From assembly GCA_025736915.1 (NCBI GenBank), contig CP107049.1, positions 3,534,001-3,598,000 on the forward strand: a stretch of 64,000 nt of DNA, written 5' to 3'. Position 1 is the first letter of the stretch. Each line of letters begins with the position of its first letter. The notes under the pieces were generated by a model. The model did no database searches, was not told where the DNA came from, and was given only the letters and a program-made list of their open reading frames with translations. Of the stretch, positions 44,041-53,170 are shown piece by piece. Made by a program: the position numbers and the translations under genes. The DNA comes from Acinetobacter nosocomialis. Lineage in GTDB: Bacteria; Pseudomonadota; Gammaproteobacteria; Pseudomonadales; Moraxellaceae.

Positions 44041-45507
44041 GTGAGCACACAAGAACTCGATCATAACCATCGTTATGAAATTAAATCTCCCGATGATGTT
44101 TCACAATTAATTTCAAAATTTGCAGGGAAGGGTAAATCGAATAAAGTTATTTGGTTGGCACTGATTGGTGTGTTTATTGATGCCTATGATTTAACAACGC
44201 TGTCCTTTGGTATTGAGCAAGTTATCTCAGAGTTTTCTTTAAGCCCTGTGATGACTGGTGTGGTGGCTTCAGCAATTGTCTGCGGAACCATTGTGGGTAA
44301 CCTGATTGGTGGTTGGCTGACAGATAAAATCGGCCGTTATCGGGTCTTCATGGCGGACATGGTGCTGTTTGTTATTGCTGCAATTGTCGCAGGCTTTGCA
44401 CCGAATGTATGGGTTTTGATTTTAGCCAGATTTATTATGGGAATTAGTGTTGGTATTGATTTGCCTGTGGCAATGTCATACTTATCTGAGTTTTCCAAAT
44501 TTAACGGTAGTAGCAACAAGGCAGCGCGTTTAGCCGCATGGTGCCCAATGTGGTATGCCGCTTCTTCGGTGTGTTTTGGTCTAGTTCTGGCGCTTTATTT
44601 TCTTTTACCCCCTGAGCATAGCAATTGGCTATGGCGAGCATCTTTAATTTTTGGAGCAGTGCCAGCGTTACTCATTATTTTTATTCGGGGTAAATATTTA
44701 ACTGAATCACCAATCTGGCTTGCAAACCAAGGTGATTTAAAAGGCGCAGCTAAAGTTCTACAAGAATCCTATGCAATTCATGCAATCGCTACAGTTGAAA
44801 AAGTAGAAAGAACTGCTGAAAAGAAAAAGCGCGAGGGGTTTGCGGTTTTATTTAATAAAACCTATTTGCCAAGAACGATTGTGGCAATTGTGATTCACAT
44901 TTCGGTGGCATTTCAGTACACGACCATTGCTTTCTTTTTACCTTCTATTTTAACGCGTTTCTTTCATACCGATGTCTTGACGACCATTACCACCACGCTT
45001 GGACTTAATTTACTATTTGCATTTACGGGTGGGTTGTTAGGGGTATTTGTTGCCAGCAGATTTAAATCTCGTCATGTATTGCTTACAGGCTTTTTACTCC
45101 AGTTTATTGCCCTGATTGCCTTGGCATTCATTGGTGAACCCGGTAATAGCTTTTTACTCTACACCGCAATTGGCATGCTCGGTTTGTGGCTTTTTGCTGA
45201 AGGTTTTGGGCCAGGTGCACAAATGATGGTTTATCCAACTATGGCTTATCCAGCTTCGATTCGTGGTGTTGGTGTTGGCTTTAACCGTGCGGTAACGGGC
45301 GTTGCTCAAGCAATTGCTTTGTTTGTTTTACCGATCTGGATGGCGGGATATAAAACCGACGTTTATCTGATTATTTCTATCTTTGCGTTTATTCCTTTAA
45401 TTGTGATTGGACTACTGATTAAGTTTGAGCCTACCGCCCAAGATGTTGATGTTATTGATGAAGATAAAACAGAACTTCCTCTCAATAATTCACCAGTAAT
45501 TGACTAG
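44041..45507 (+). CDS. MFS transporter (metabolite:H+ symporter type)
   Basis: A 488-residue 12-helix major facilitator protein. The MFS motifs are GGWLTDKIGRYRVF (loop 2-3) and LARFIMGISVGIDLPVAMSYLSEF, and Asp48 in FIDAYDLTTLSFG is in helix 1 as in aromatic-acid and sugar symporters. The start is GTG at 44041, with AGGA eight bases upstream. It sits between an organosulfur monooxygenase and a porin on the opposite strand, so the two may supply the same substrate across the inner and outer membranes; this is inference. Confidence 0.85.
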   Translation: MSTQELDHNHRYEIKSPDDVSQLISKFAGKGKSNKVIWLALIGVFIDAYDLTTLSFGIEQVISEFSLSPVMTGVVASAIVCGTIVGNLIGGWLTDKIGRYRVFMADMVLFVIAAIVAGFAPNVWVLILARFIMGISVGIDLPVAMSYLSEFSKFNGSSNKAARLAAWCPMWYAASSVCFGLVLALYFLLPPEHSNWLWRASLIFGAVPALLIIFIRGKYLTESPIWLANQGDLKGAAKVLQESYAIHAIATVEKVERTAEKKKREGFAVLFNKTYLPRTIVAIVIHISVAFQYTTIAFFLPSILTRFFHTDVLTTITTTLGLNLLFAFTGGLLGVFVASRFKSRHVLLTGFLLQFIALIALAFIGEPGNSFLLYTAIGMLGLWLFAEGFGPGAQMMVYPTMAYPASIRGVGVGFNRAVTGVAQAIALFVLPIWMAGYKTDVYLIISIFAFIPLIVIGLLIKFEPTAQDVDVIDEDKTELPLNNSPVID

Positions 45508-45528
45508 AGTGAAATAGATATCTAAATA

Positions 45529-45562
45529 AAAACAAAGGCCAACATCTGTTGGCCTTTGTTTT
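45529..45562. terminator. Bidirectional terminator
   Basis: AAAACAAAGGCCAACA - TC - TGTTGGCCTTTGTTTT, a perfect 16-bp stem between convergent MFS and porin genes. Confidence 0.9.
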
Positions 45563-45566
45563 GGAG

Positions 45567-46751
45567 TTAGAAATAATAAGCAAAAATTACAAATGCTTTT
45601 TTATTCCATTTATCATTGCTTCCGCCAGCCGCAAGGCCTTCACTGTCTCCTAGATATGGATCGTGTTTACCCATCAGCAACTCCGCTTGTACTGTCAATT
45701 TTTGATAGTTAAAGGCAATGCCGGGAATAAAACGGGTGGAGTCTTTAAAGCCATCTTGCTCTTTTCGATAAGAACTATAATTTAGGTAAGGACGAACAGA
45801 GGTAATGGGGCCAAACTGCTGAGGAAATAAATAGCTCAGTTCGGCTGAATAAATCTGACCTTTGGTTGCCGAGTTAAATGAATAATCGAAACCGCCCAAA
45901 GTCAGATGATCTTTATATTGGGTGTCGGCATTATCAATGTCTTGATAACCAGCCAAAAGCTGTAAATTCCATTGATTATAATTGGTATTGCTAAAAACCG
46001 AATAAACTTGGCGATCGCCATCTTGCCCTGAACGCTTATTTTCAATGGTGGAATACCATGCGGAGGCGCCAAGTTGAGTAGAGAAATTTTCTTGGCCTAA
46101 GATATTCTTAAAGGTATGAGCACCGCGAACAACAATTGAGTTCTTTTCTTTGGTATTAGTGCCTTGCGGTACAGAGTCATCTGCATTGACAGGGTTGATA
46201 CTAAAACGACTCGAGTCTTTGCTTTTACCTCTATAGGTGCCACCATCGGTAGGATAAAAGGCGAGTTGTGCTTCATTGGTTCCATCATTGAAATCATATT
46301 TCACCCCAAGGTTGTGTACATCTTCCCAACCAGCACTATTGGCAATGCCTAAATAATAAGTATTTCCCCAAAAGCGACCCAAGCCAAAAGGAACGGGGTT
46401 TAAGCCAGCAATAATTTTACTGTTGTCATTAATTTTATAACCCATCCATGCATCGGTAAGCCAGTTGGCATCGCCTAAACGTCCATAATACTCATAAACC
46501 CGATAATCTAAACGACCAATCCATTTTGGAGAGTTGTAATCTAACCATAATACTGCGTCATTAAAAGAAAATTTACTGGTAGTGGGATCAGAGTCAAAAT
46601 CATAAACATATTTGGCTCGAACAGTACCGCTTACTTTAAGTTGACCTTCTTCAGCATTGCCAAAGGTAAGGGCTGCATGACTTGAGAGGCTGAATGTAAG
46701 CAAAGATGTTGTAATTAATGTTTTTGTCAAAATTTGAGAATGTTTAAACAA
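45567..46751 (-). CDS. Outer-membrane porin (16- or 18-stranded type)
   Basis: A 394-residue outer-membrane beta-barrel. Signal peptide residues 1-26 end SLLTFSLSSHAA. The mature part shows alternating hydrophobic/polar strands (VSGTVRAKYVYDFDSD, RLDYRVYEYYGRLGDANWL, SKIIAGLNPVPFGLGRFWG) and ends with the aromatic AFVIFAYYF recognised by the Bam machine. The longest frame starts at 46847, but that N-terminus is not a signal peptide; TTG at 46751 has GAGGAG ten bases upstream and gives one. It resembles phosphate-selective or carbohydrate porins. It is divergent from tauA and could admit organosulfur compounds. Confidence 0.82.
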   Translation of the reverse strand: MFKHSQILTKTLITTSLLTFSLSSHAALTFGNAEEGQLKVSGTVRAKYVYDFDSDPTTSKFSFNDAVLWLDYNSPKWIGRLDYRVYEYYGRLGDANWLTDAWMGYKINDNSKIIAGLNPVPFGLGRFWGNTYYLGIANSAGWEDVHNLGVKYDFNDGTNEAQLAFYPTDGGTYRGKSKDSSRFSINPVNADDSVPQGTNTKEKNSIVVRGAHTFKNILGQENFSTQLGASAWYSTIENKRSGQDGDRQVYSVFSNTNYNQWNLQLLAGYQDIDNADTQYKDHLTLGGFDYSFNSATKGQIYSAELSYLFPQQFGPITSVRPYLNYSSYRKEQDGFKDSTRFIPGIAFNYQKLTVQAELLMGKHDPYLGDSEGLAAGGSNDKWNKKAFVIFAYYF

Positions 46752-47208
46752 AAGAATTTTTCTCCTCTTAAAAATAAAAATTAAATTTGCCTCATGTATA
46801 AACCAGAAAAAGATTTGTCCAAATCTTAATATTTGCAGAAGATTCAAGATAAAAAGATAATAAAATCTGTACTTTATATAAAAGAATGAAAATTAATGAG
46901 ATGCAAAACTCTGGATATAAAGACAAAAATAAAAATGATGAAATGAGTAGGATAAAATACTTAGAAGATGTGTGTCAGCCTTTTCACATCTTATCTTTTG
47001 TGAATATCGTTTTTAATTATTGATATATAAGTAATTTAATTTTACCGCTAATCTGTAAGTTTGCTTGAAATTTGCTTTTTACCAAAAGATAAAAACTTAT
47101 GAAGAAAAGTTATTTATAAAAACCAGATAAGCAACTCATATTTTTTTATTTTTCATTATAAGGCCAGCTGCATACCATGAGCTTATATTATTGAAAGATC
47201 ATGAAATT
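46752..47208. promoter_or_regulatory. Divergent promoter region, porin and tauABCD
   Basis: About 450 AT-rich bases with no open frame, holding promoters for the porin and the tau operon. Sulfur regulation in this genus would use CysB/Cbl-type LysR proteins; their sites are too loose to identify by eye. No hairpin terminator or repeat is seen. Confidence 0.4.
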
Positions 47209-48231
47209 ATGAGCACGAAGACCAAACCGTTGATTATCACGGCAATTGTTATAGTCGCAATTGTTGCATTTATCGTATGGCAAAATAAAAAAGACAATAA
47301 TACAAGTGCTTCAGTTCGTGACAACAAACCTGTCGTGATTGCTTATCAAACTGGGGTTGACCCAAGCAAAGTTGCACAGGCGAATGGAGACTATGAAAAA
47401 CATAGTCAACGTACTATTCAATGGAAAAAATTTGATGCGGGTTCAGATGTTGTCAATGCTCTGGCTTCAGGTGATGTCGTACTTGGTAATATTGGTTCAA
47501 GCCCACTTGCTGCCGCGGCAAGCCGTAATTTACCGATTGAGGTGTTCTTAATTACTTCAAAACTTGGTGCATCTGAAGCACTCGTGGTGAGTAATAAATC
47601 AGGCATTAAAACTCCTCAAGATTTAATTGGCAAAACTATTGCTGTACCGTTTGTTTCGACAACCCATTACAGCCTTTTGTCTGCACTTAAACATTGGAAC
47701 ATTCCAGAAGACAAAGTAAAAATTATTAACTTGCGTCCACCTGAAATTTCAGCTGCTTGGGAACGTGGTGATATTGATGCTGCCTATGTGTGGGAACCTG
47801 CTTTAAGTAAAGCCAAAGCATCTGGTACGGTTTTAACAGACTCAAAACAAGTGGGTGAATGGGGCGCTCCAACTTATGACTTATGGGTTGTGCGTAAAGA
47901 TTTTGCAGAAAAAAATCCTGACTTTTTAAAAGCTTTTGTCCAAACCACACTTGAGCGACTCGAAAAATATAACCAAGACCCAGCCGCTTACGTTAAAGAT
48001 GCTGATAACGTGCAAAAAATTGCGCAGCTCACAGGTTCTGATGCAAAAGATATCCCGCTTTTATTAAGTGGAAATATTTACCTTGACCATGCTCAGCAAA
48101 AACAAACGTTAGATGGTGAATTTGCGCAAAATATTTTTGATACAGCGAAGTTCTTAAAAGGTCAGGGTAAAGTCGATCAACTGAAAGCCGATTATAAAGG
48201 CAATGTGAATTCTTCATTTTTGCAGCCTTAA
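47209..48231 (+). CDS. tauA: Taurine/sulfonate ABC transporter binding protein
   Basis: A 340-residue TauA-like binding protein (VVIAYQTGVDPSKVAQANGD; VNALASGDVVLGNIGSSPLAAA; VPFVSTTHYSLLSALKHW; AAYVWEPALSKAKASG). The N-terminus has a hydrophobic helix (IITAIVIVAIVAFIVWQ) followed by KKDN and lacks a clear cleavage site, so it may stay membrane-anchored. The frame can open at TTG 47191, but ATG 47209 gives a typical n-region. It starts the operon tauABCD; tauB follows after nine bases. Taurine or other alkanesulfonates are the expected ligands. Confidence 0.9.
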   Translation: MSTKTKPLIITAIVIVAIVAFIVWQNKKDNNTSASVRDNKPVVIAYQTGVDPSKVAQANGDYEKHSQRTIQWKKFDAGSDVVNALASGDVVLGNIGSSPLAAAASRNLPIEVFLITSKLGASEALVVSNKSGIKTPQDLIGKTIAVPFVSTTHYSLLSALKHWNIPEDKVKIINLRPPEISAAWERGDIDAAYVWEPALSKAKASGTVLTDSKQVGEWGAPTYDLWVVRKDFAEKNPDFLKAFVQTTLERLEKYNQDPAAYVKDADNVQKIAQLTGSDAKDIPLLLSGNIYLDHAQQKQTLDGEFAQNIFDTAKFLKGQGKVDQLKADYKGNVNSSFLQP

Positions 48232-48240
48232 GGAGTTGTC

Positions 48241-49035
48241 ATGAGTGTACTAGAAGCCAAACATATTCATCTGACTTTTCCTAAACAGCAAAAGCCAGTT
48301 TTACAAGACATTAACCTAACCATTGAAGAAGGTTCTTTAACCGTGATTTTAGGTGAGTCGGGTTGTGGCAAAACAACTTTGCTTAATATCTTGGCAGGGT
48401 TTCAAAAGCCAAGTTCTGGTGATGTGCTTGTAAATCATGAAGTCGTAACTGGACCAGATGTAACTCGTGCTGTTGTATTTCAAGATCACGCCTTACTTCC
48501 TTGGCTAAATGTTGCAGATAATGTTGGCTTCGCTTTGCAGTTAAAAGGTTTAAAGCGTGCAGAGATCGAAGCACAAGTAAACGCAATTTTAAAAATTGTG
48601 GGTTTAAGCCACGTTGAAAAAGCCAATATCTGGGAACTTTCGGGTGGTATGAAACAACGTGTTGGTATTGCCAGAGCTTTGATCAGTCACGCGCCGTTTA
48701 TTTTATTAGATGAACCTTTTGCCGCATTAGATGCTTTTACACGTGAAAACATGCAGCAGTTAGTGCTCGATTTATGGATTCAACAAAATAAAAGCTTCTT
48801 TTTGATTACTCATGACATTGAAGAAGCATTATTACTCAGCAATCAGCTGGTACTAATGACAGCGCATCCAGGCAAAATTGTAGAAACTCTACACCTCGAT
48901 TTTGCCCAACGGTACCGTCAGGGCGAGTCTATTCGTTCAATTAAATCGGATCCTCAATTTATTCAGCTCAGAGAACAGTTATTTGAAAGTTTAAGGGCAC
49001 AAAAACAAAGCGGTAAGGAGGCGTTACCTACATGA
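48241..49035 (+). CDS. tauB: Taurine/sulfonate ABC transporter ATPase
   Basis: A 264-residue ABC ATPase of the TauB/SsuB type. Walker A GESGCGKTT, Q-loop VFQDHALLPW (the LLPW is typical of sulfonate and nitrate transporters), signature LSGGMKQRVGIARAL, Walker B FILLDEPFAALDAFT and H-loop ITHDIEEALLLS are intact. It overlaps tauC by four bases and follows tauA by nine. A Shine-Dalgarno AAGGAG lies before its ATG. Confidence 0.93.
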   Translation: MSVLEAKHIHLTFPKQQKPVLQDINLTIEEGSLTVILGESGCGKTTLLNILAGFQKPSSGDVLVNHEVVTGPDVTRAVVFQDHALLPWLNVADNVGFALQLKGLKRAEIEAQVNAILKIVGLSHVEKANIWELSGGMKQRVGIARALISHAPFILLDEPFAALDAFTRENMQQLVLDLWIQQNKSFFLITHDIEEALLLSNQLVLMTAHPGKIVETLHLDFAQRYRQGESIRSIKSDPQFIQLREQLFESLRAQKQSGKEALPT

Positions 49036-49901
49036 ACACTAAAGATAACGTCTATGAATATGACAAAGCAGAGCTTAAACCTGAGTTAAATGTGCAAACA
49101 GAAAATGCTTCATTTCTATCATCATTTTTTGAGAAGCATCGTACTTTGGCGGTCAGCATAATCAGTGTGGGAAGTGTAGTTGCACTCTGGTTCCTCATTA
49201 CTGCTTTGCATGTTGTACCTGAACTATTTTTACCGAGTCCACAGGCAGTCTGGCAAAAATTTATATCGGTCAGCCAAGAAGGCTTTATGAAAGCAACTTT
49301 GTGGCAACATTTGGCAGCCAGCATTTCTCGTGTATTTTTAGCTTTGATTGCTGCCGTTGTGATTGGTGTTCCGCTGGGTTTGTGGATGGGGCTGAACAAA
49401 TGGGTTCGTGCTGTTCTAGATCCTTTGGTTGAATTATTACGTCCAGTTCCACCGTTAGCTTATTTGCCATTACTTGTTATTTGGTTCGGTATTGGTGAAA
49501 CCACAAAAGTACTTTTGATTTTCTTCTCGATTTTGGCGCCTGTCATTATTAGTAGTGCGCATGGTGTGTTAAGCCATCAGCTTAATCGTGAACGTGCGGC
49601 ATTGTCATTAGGGGCAAGTCAGTCACAAGTCTTTTGGCATGTCATTTTACCAACCGCTTTGCCTCATATTATTACCGGTATTCGTATTGGTCTTGGGGTG
49701 GGCTGGTCAACATTAGTTGCAGCTGAGTTGGTTGCAGCGGACCGTGGTATTGGTTTTATGGTGCAATCGGCAGCACAGTTCTTAATTACCGATACGGTGA
49801 TTCTGGGCATTATTGTGATTGCGATTGTCGCAGTTAGTTTTGAGCTGTTTTTACGTTGGTTACAAAAACAGTTTTCTCCTTGGTATGGTCAGCAGTTGTA
49901 G
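49032..49901 (+). CDS. tauC: Taurine/sulfonate ABC transporter permease
   Basis: A 289-residue permease of the TauC/SsuC type with six helices. It has LFLPSPQAVWQKF, PPLAYLPLLVIWFGIGETTK and the EAA-type loop RERAALSLGASQSQVFWHVILPTALPHI (cut at the usual EAA Gly). The N-terminal 35 residues are an unusually long cytosolic lead. Translation is coupled to tauB by an ATGA overlap. tauD starts eight bases after its stop. Confidence 0.92.
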   Translation: MNTKDNVYEYDKAELKPELNVQTENASFLSSFFEKHRTLAVSIISVGSVVALWFLITALHVVPELFLPSPQAVWQKFISVSQEGFMKATLWQHLAASISRVFLALIAAVVIGVPLGLWMGLNKWVRAVLDPLVELLRPVPPLAYLPLLVIWFGIGETTKVLLIFFSILAPVIISSAHGVLSHQLNRERAALSLGASQSQVFWHVILPTALPHIITGIRIGLGVGWSTLVAAELVAADRGIGFMVQSAAQFLITDTVILGIIVIAIVAVSFELFLRWLQKQFSPWYGQQL

Positions 49902-49909
49902 TAAAGAAG

Positions 49910-50791
49910 ATGAATACAGTAGTAGCAAACTTAAATATAGAAGTGATCAAGCCTACCATTGGCGCAATTATTCACGATATTGATTTGAATGCGTTAAATG
50001 AACAGACAACGAAACAAATCCAGCAGGCTTTGCTTGATCATCAAGTCATTTTTTTTCGAAAGCAACAATTAGCTCCGCAAGCACAAGCAGACTTGGCCCG
50101 TAGTTTTGGTACGTTGCATGTGCACCCGATTTATCCTTCAATTGAAGATGTACCTGAGGTGATGGTACTCGACAGTTGGAAACAAGATTTGCGTGACAAT
50201 GAACTTTGGCACACAGACGTGACTTTTAGTAAAACTCCACCTTTAGGTTGTGTGTTGCAAGCCATTAAAATTCCATCTGTAGGCGGTGACACGTTGTGGT
50301 CGAGTAATACAGCAGCTTTTAAAGGGCTTCCGCTTGAGTTACAGCAAAAATTGCGTGGCTTAACTGCAACACACGATATTCGTAAGTCTTTTCCACTTGA
50401 GCGTTTTGCCCATAACGAAGAAGAGCGTGAAAAGCTTTTACAAACCTTTAAGCGTAACCCGCCAGTAGTTCACCCAGTGGTACGTACTCATCCGGTTACA
50501 GGTGAGCCTTTGTTATTTGTAAGCGAGGGTTTTACCACACACATTAATGAGTTACCCGAGCAAGAAAGTGAGCAATTACTTAACTTCTTGTTTGAACATG
50601 CGACCCAAGAGCAATTTCATTTACGCTGGAAGTGGCAAGATGGTGATATCGCGATTTGGGATAACCGTTGCACACAACATAAAGCATTATTTGATTATGG
50701 TGATGCTCATCGCATCATGCACCGTGCAACCATTAACGGTGATGTGCCATTTTATAAAAATGAACAACAGCCAGAGTTAGCCGAAGTTTAA
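49910..50791 (+). CDS. tauD: Taurine dioxygenase
   Basis: A 293-residue Fe(II)/2-oxoglutarate dioxygenase of the TauD family. The iron-binding HxD is His101 and Asp103 in LWHTDVTF, a distal His lies in the CTQHKALFDYGDAHRIMHR segment, and the Arg there binds 2-oxoglutarate. It hydroxylates taurine next to the sulfonate and releases sulfite and aminoacetaldehyde. The longest frame starts at 49856 within tauC; ATG 49910 gives the usual N-terminus (IEVIKPTIGAIIHDIDLNAL). It is the last gene of the tau operon. Confidence 0.92.
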   Translation: MNTVVANLNIEVIKPTIGAIIHDIDLNALNEQTTKQIQQALLDHQVIFFRKQQLAPQAQADLARSFGTLHVHPIYPSIEDVPEVMVLDSWKQDLRDNELWHTDVTFSKTPPLGCVLQAIKIPSVGGDTLWSSNTAAFKGLPLELQQKLRGLTATHDIRKSFPLERFAHNEEEREKLLQTFKRNPPVVHPVVRTHPVTGEPLLFVSEGFTTHINELPEQESEQLLNFLFEHATQEQFHLRWKWQDGDIAIWDNRCTQHKALFDYGDAHRIMHRATINGDVPFYKNEQQPELAEV

Positions 50792-50808
50792 TTCTTTGGT
50801 TTTCAGCC

Positions 50809-50848
50809 GTTTCAATTCCAACGCAGCGTTTTGAGTTGGAATTGAAAC
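50809..50848. terminator. Hairpin between tauD and the racemase gene
   Basis: GTTTCAATTCCAAC (50809-50822) is a perfect inverted repeat of GTTGGAATTGAAAC (50835-50848). It lies between convergent genes but has no long T tract, so termination efficiency is uncertain. Confidence 0.6.
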
Positions 50849-50860
50849 AGTAATTTATTT

Positions 50861-51595
50861 CTAGTGTGCTCCAAATCCTGACAATATGCCTGTGTAACTC
50901 TTTACAGGAGGTGAGGCCCAATCACCAACTTTGCTGGTTTTTAAATTTAACTGAACTAACATTTCAGCTTGTTTAACTGCTGCTGCAACGCCGTCAATAA
51001 CAATCACTCCCAACTCGTTTTGTAGTTTTAGGCACAAATCACTCATACCTGCACAGCCCAAAACAATCGCATCGCTTTTATCTTCAGCGAGTGCTTTTTT
51101 GCATTCATCTCGTATGGTTCGATAAGCATCTGAGTCAGGAAGCTCCAACTCTTCAACTGCGATGTCACAAGCTCGAACATTTTTGCAAAATGGTGTAGCC
51201 CCATAGCGATGAGCCAGATGCCAACTCATATTCACTGTGCGTTGTAAGGTTGTAACTACACTAAATCCAGTACTAACATAACTTGCAGTTCGCATAGCTG
51301 CTTCGGCAATCCCAATCACAGGTGCTGAAGTCATTTCACGGGCAGCATAAAGCGCAGGGTCACCAAAACAGGCAATAACATAAGCATCTACGCCTAGAAG
51401 TTCACCTTGGCGGATTTCCTCTAGCACACCTACTGCACTTAGGGCTTCATCATAATAACTTTCAATCGTTGCAGGGCCCATTTGAGGACTCACTGCAATA
51501 ATTTGAGTGCCAGAATTCGCGACTATCTTTGCTGATGTAGCAATTTTATTAGTCATGCTTTGAGTAGTATTGGGATTAATAATTTTAATTTTCAT
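50861..51595 (-). CDS. Hydantoin/allantoin racemase (Asp/Glu racemase superfamily)
   Basis: A 244-residue racemase with the family start KIKIINPNTTQSMTNKIA and two active-site cysteines in VIACFGDPALYAA and VLGCAGMSDLC. Hydantoin and allantoin racemases of this family interconvert the isomers of cyclic ureides using two Cys as acid/base. Its start overlaps the stop of the NCS1 permease gene by four bases, so the two form an operon. Together they would import and racemise a hydantoin-type compound. Confidence 0.88.
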   Translation of the reverse strand: MKIKIINPNTTQSMTNKIATSAKIVANSGTQIIAVSPQMGPATIESYYDEALSAVGVLEEIRQGELLGVDAYVIACFGDPALYAAREMTSAPVIGIAEAAMRTASYVSTGFSVVTTLQRTVNMSWHLAHRYGATPFCKNVRACDIAVEELELPDSDAYRTIRDECKKALAEDKSDAIVLGCAGMSDLCLKLQNELGVIVIDGVAAAVKQAEMLVQLNLKTSKVGDWASPPVKSYTGILSGFGAH

Positions 51596-53070
51596 TGTAC
51601 TTTTACCTTAGTCATTGCCGATTTAGCATGGGCAAGCGGTTGGTTAAGAAATCGGTAAATGACAAAACCGAATCCCATCCCAATAAACCATGTGAAATTA
51701 GCAAGTGCAGAGAGTTGTGGTAAAAGCACGCAGAGAATAGGAATTAATGAAGCTGGAATTAAGGCATAAAAGGCAGAGTGGTTATAACCATTTTTGTACC
51801 AATACAAACCTTTGGTATCTAAGGTATATAAATCATCTACTTCGATTTTCTGTTTTTTAACGAGGTAAAAATCGGCGAGCAATACACCAAAAAGTGGACC
51901 GATAAACGCGCCTAAAATATCAATGGTGTAATGGATCACTTGAGGATTATTAAACAAATTCCATGGGGTAATGAAAATCGAACCCACTGCTGCAATCATT
52001 CCACCCATGCGCCAGCTAATTTTGCTCGGTGAAACGTTGGAAAAATCAAAGGCAGGTGAAACAAAGTTAGCGACAATATTAATCCCGATGGTGGCAATCA
52101 TTAAGGTCAAACTACCTAAAATGACTACAAATGTGTTATCCAGTTTACCGACCATCTCGACAGGGTCTGTAATGAGCTTGCCGTACACTGGAAGCGTTGC
52201 AGCAATACAAACCACAGTAAGTAAAGAAAAGCCTAAGAAATTGATCGGTAGGCCAAGAAAGTTGCCCATTTTAATCGCGTTAAAGCTTTTACCATAACGA
52301 GAGAAGTCACCGAAGTTCAGCATCGGCCCTGAAAAATATGAGACAACAAGCGCAATAGCACCAATCATGACAGGTACAACCGCAAAGCCGTCGTATTGAA
52401 CACCGCTCAAGTTTAAATCAATATTCTGCCAGCCAGCTTTCCAGATCAGCCAGACTGCCATCGCAAACATTACGATGTAGACAGCTGGACCTGCCCAGTC
52501 AATGAACTTACGAATACTGTCCATGCCAGACCAGAAAACAATCGCTTGCAGTAGCCAAAGCAGCATGAAGCCAACCCATCCTAAATAGGAAAGCCCAAGA
52601 AAGCCGTAAGTTGAAACATCGGCATAGACCGACCATTCTGGAAAGAACTTTAAAATGACTAATAAGAAAGCACTTGATGCCAAATAGGTTTGAATGCCAT
52701 ACCATGCGACAGCAATAAGACCACGGATAACAGCAGGAATATTTGCACCAAGCACACCGAAAGTGGCACGACAAATAACAGGATAGGGCGTACCTGTTTG
52801 TTGGCTAGACTTGGCAATCAGGTTTGTAAAAAACTGAACTATGGCAATGCCGATGAGTAAAGAGAGAAGTACCTGCCAGCTATTGAGCCCAAGTGCAAAA
52901 AGGCTTCCGGCCATGACATAACCGCCGACACTATGAACATCAGACATCCAGAAAGCAAAAATATTATAAGCGCCCCATGTTTGCTTTTTTAAAGGAGCCA
53001 AGTCTTGATTTGTCAGTTTTGCATCATAAGAAGGTTTAATTATTGCTTCGGTATTATTCATCTTGAACAC
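51592..53070 (-). CDS. NCS1 nucleobase/hydantoin permease
   Basis: A 492-residue NCS1 permease with 12 helices. Diagnostic segments are LKKQTWGAYNIFAFWMSDVH, TGTPYPVICRATFGVLGANI, SYFSGPMLNFGDFSRYG and NIVANFVSPAFDFSNV. Unlike the two NCS1 proteins at 4.4-9.7 kb it has no Cys-rich tail and lies closer to the PucI/Mhp1 (allantoin, hydantoin) type. It is cotranscribed with the racemase. Two palindromes 65-100 bases upstream probably bind the divergent GntR regulator. Confidence 0.9.
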   Translation of the reverse strand: MFKMNNTEAIIKPSYDAKLTNQDLAPLKKQTWGAYNIFAFWMSDVHSVGGYVMAGSLFALGLNSWQVLLSLLIGIAIVQFFTNLIAKSSQQTGTPYPVICRATFGVLGANIPAVIRGLIAVAWYGIQTYLASSAFLLVILKFFPEWSVYADVSTYGFLGLSYLGWVGFMLLWLLQAIVFWSGMDSIRKFIDWAGPAVYIVMFAMAVWLIWKAGWQNIDLNLSGVQYDGFAVVPVMIGAIALVVSYFSGPMLNFGDFSRYGKSFNAIKMGNFLGLPINFLGFSLLTVVCIAATLPVYGKLITDPVEMVGKLDNTFVVILGSLTLMIATIGINIVANFVSPAFDFSNVSPSKISWRMGGMIAAVGSIFITPWNLFNNPQVIHYTIDILGAFIGPLFGVLLADFYLVKKQKIEVDDLYTLDTKGLYWYKNGYNHSAFYALIPASLIPILCVLLPQLSALANFTWFIGMGFGFVIYRFLNQPLAHAKSAMTKVKVQ

Positions 53071-53135
53071 TCACTTCTTTAAGATGGAGGCACTTTCAGC
53101 AGCATTGTTTTTCTGTCTAAAAGAATGGAATTAAA

Positions 53136-53170
53136 ATTGTGTACAATGTGATATTCAAATTGTGCACAAT
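53136..53170. promoter_or_regulatory. Two GntR-type palindromes upstream of NCS1 permease
   Basis: ATTGTGTACAAT (53136-53147) and ATTGTGCACAAT (53159-53170; a perfect 12-bp palindrome) lie with centres 23 bases apart, about two helical turns. FCD-type GntR regulators commonly bind ATTGT-N2-ACAAT palindromes. They lie between the permease and the divergent GntR gene, closer to the permease. Confidence 0.7.
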
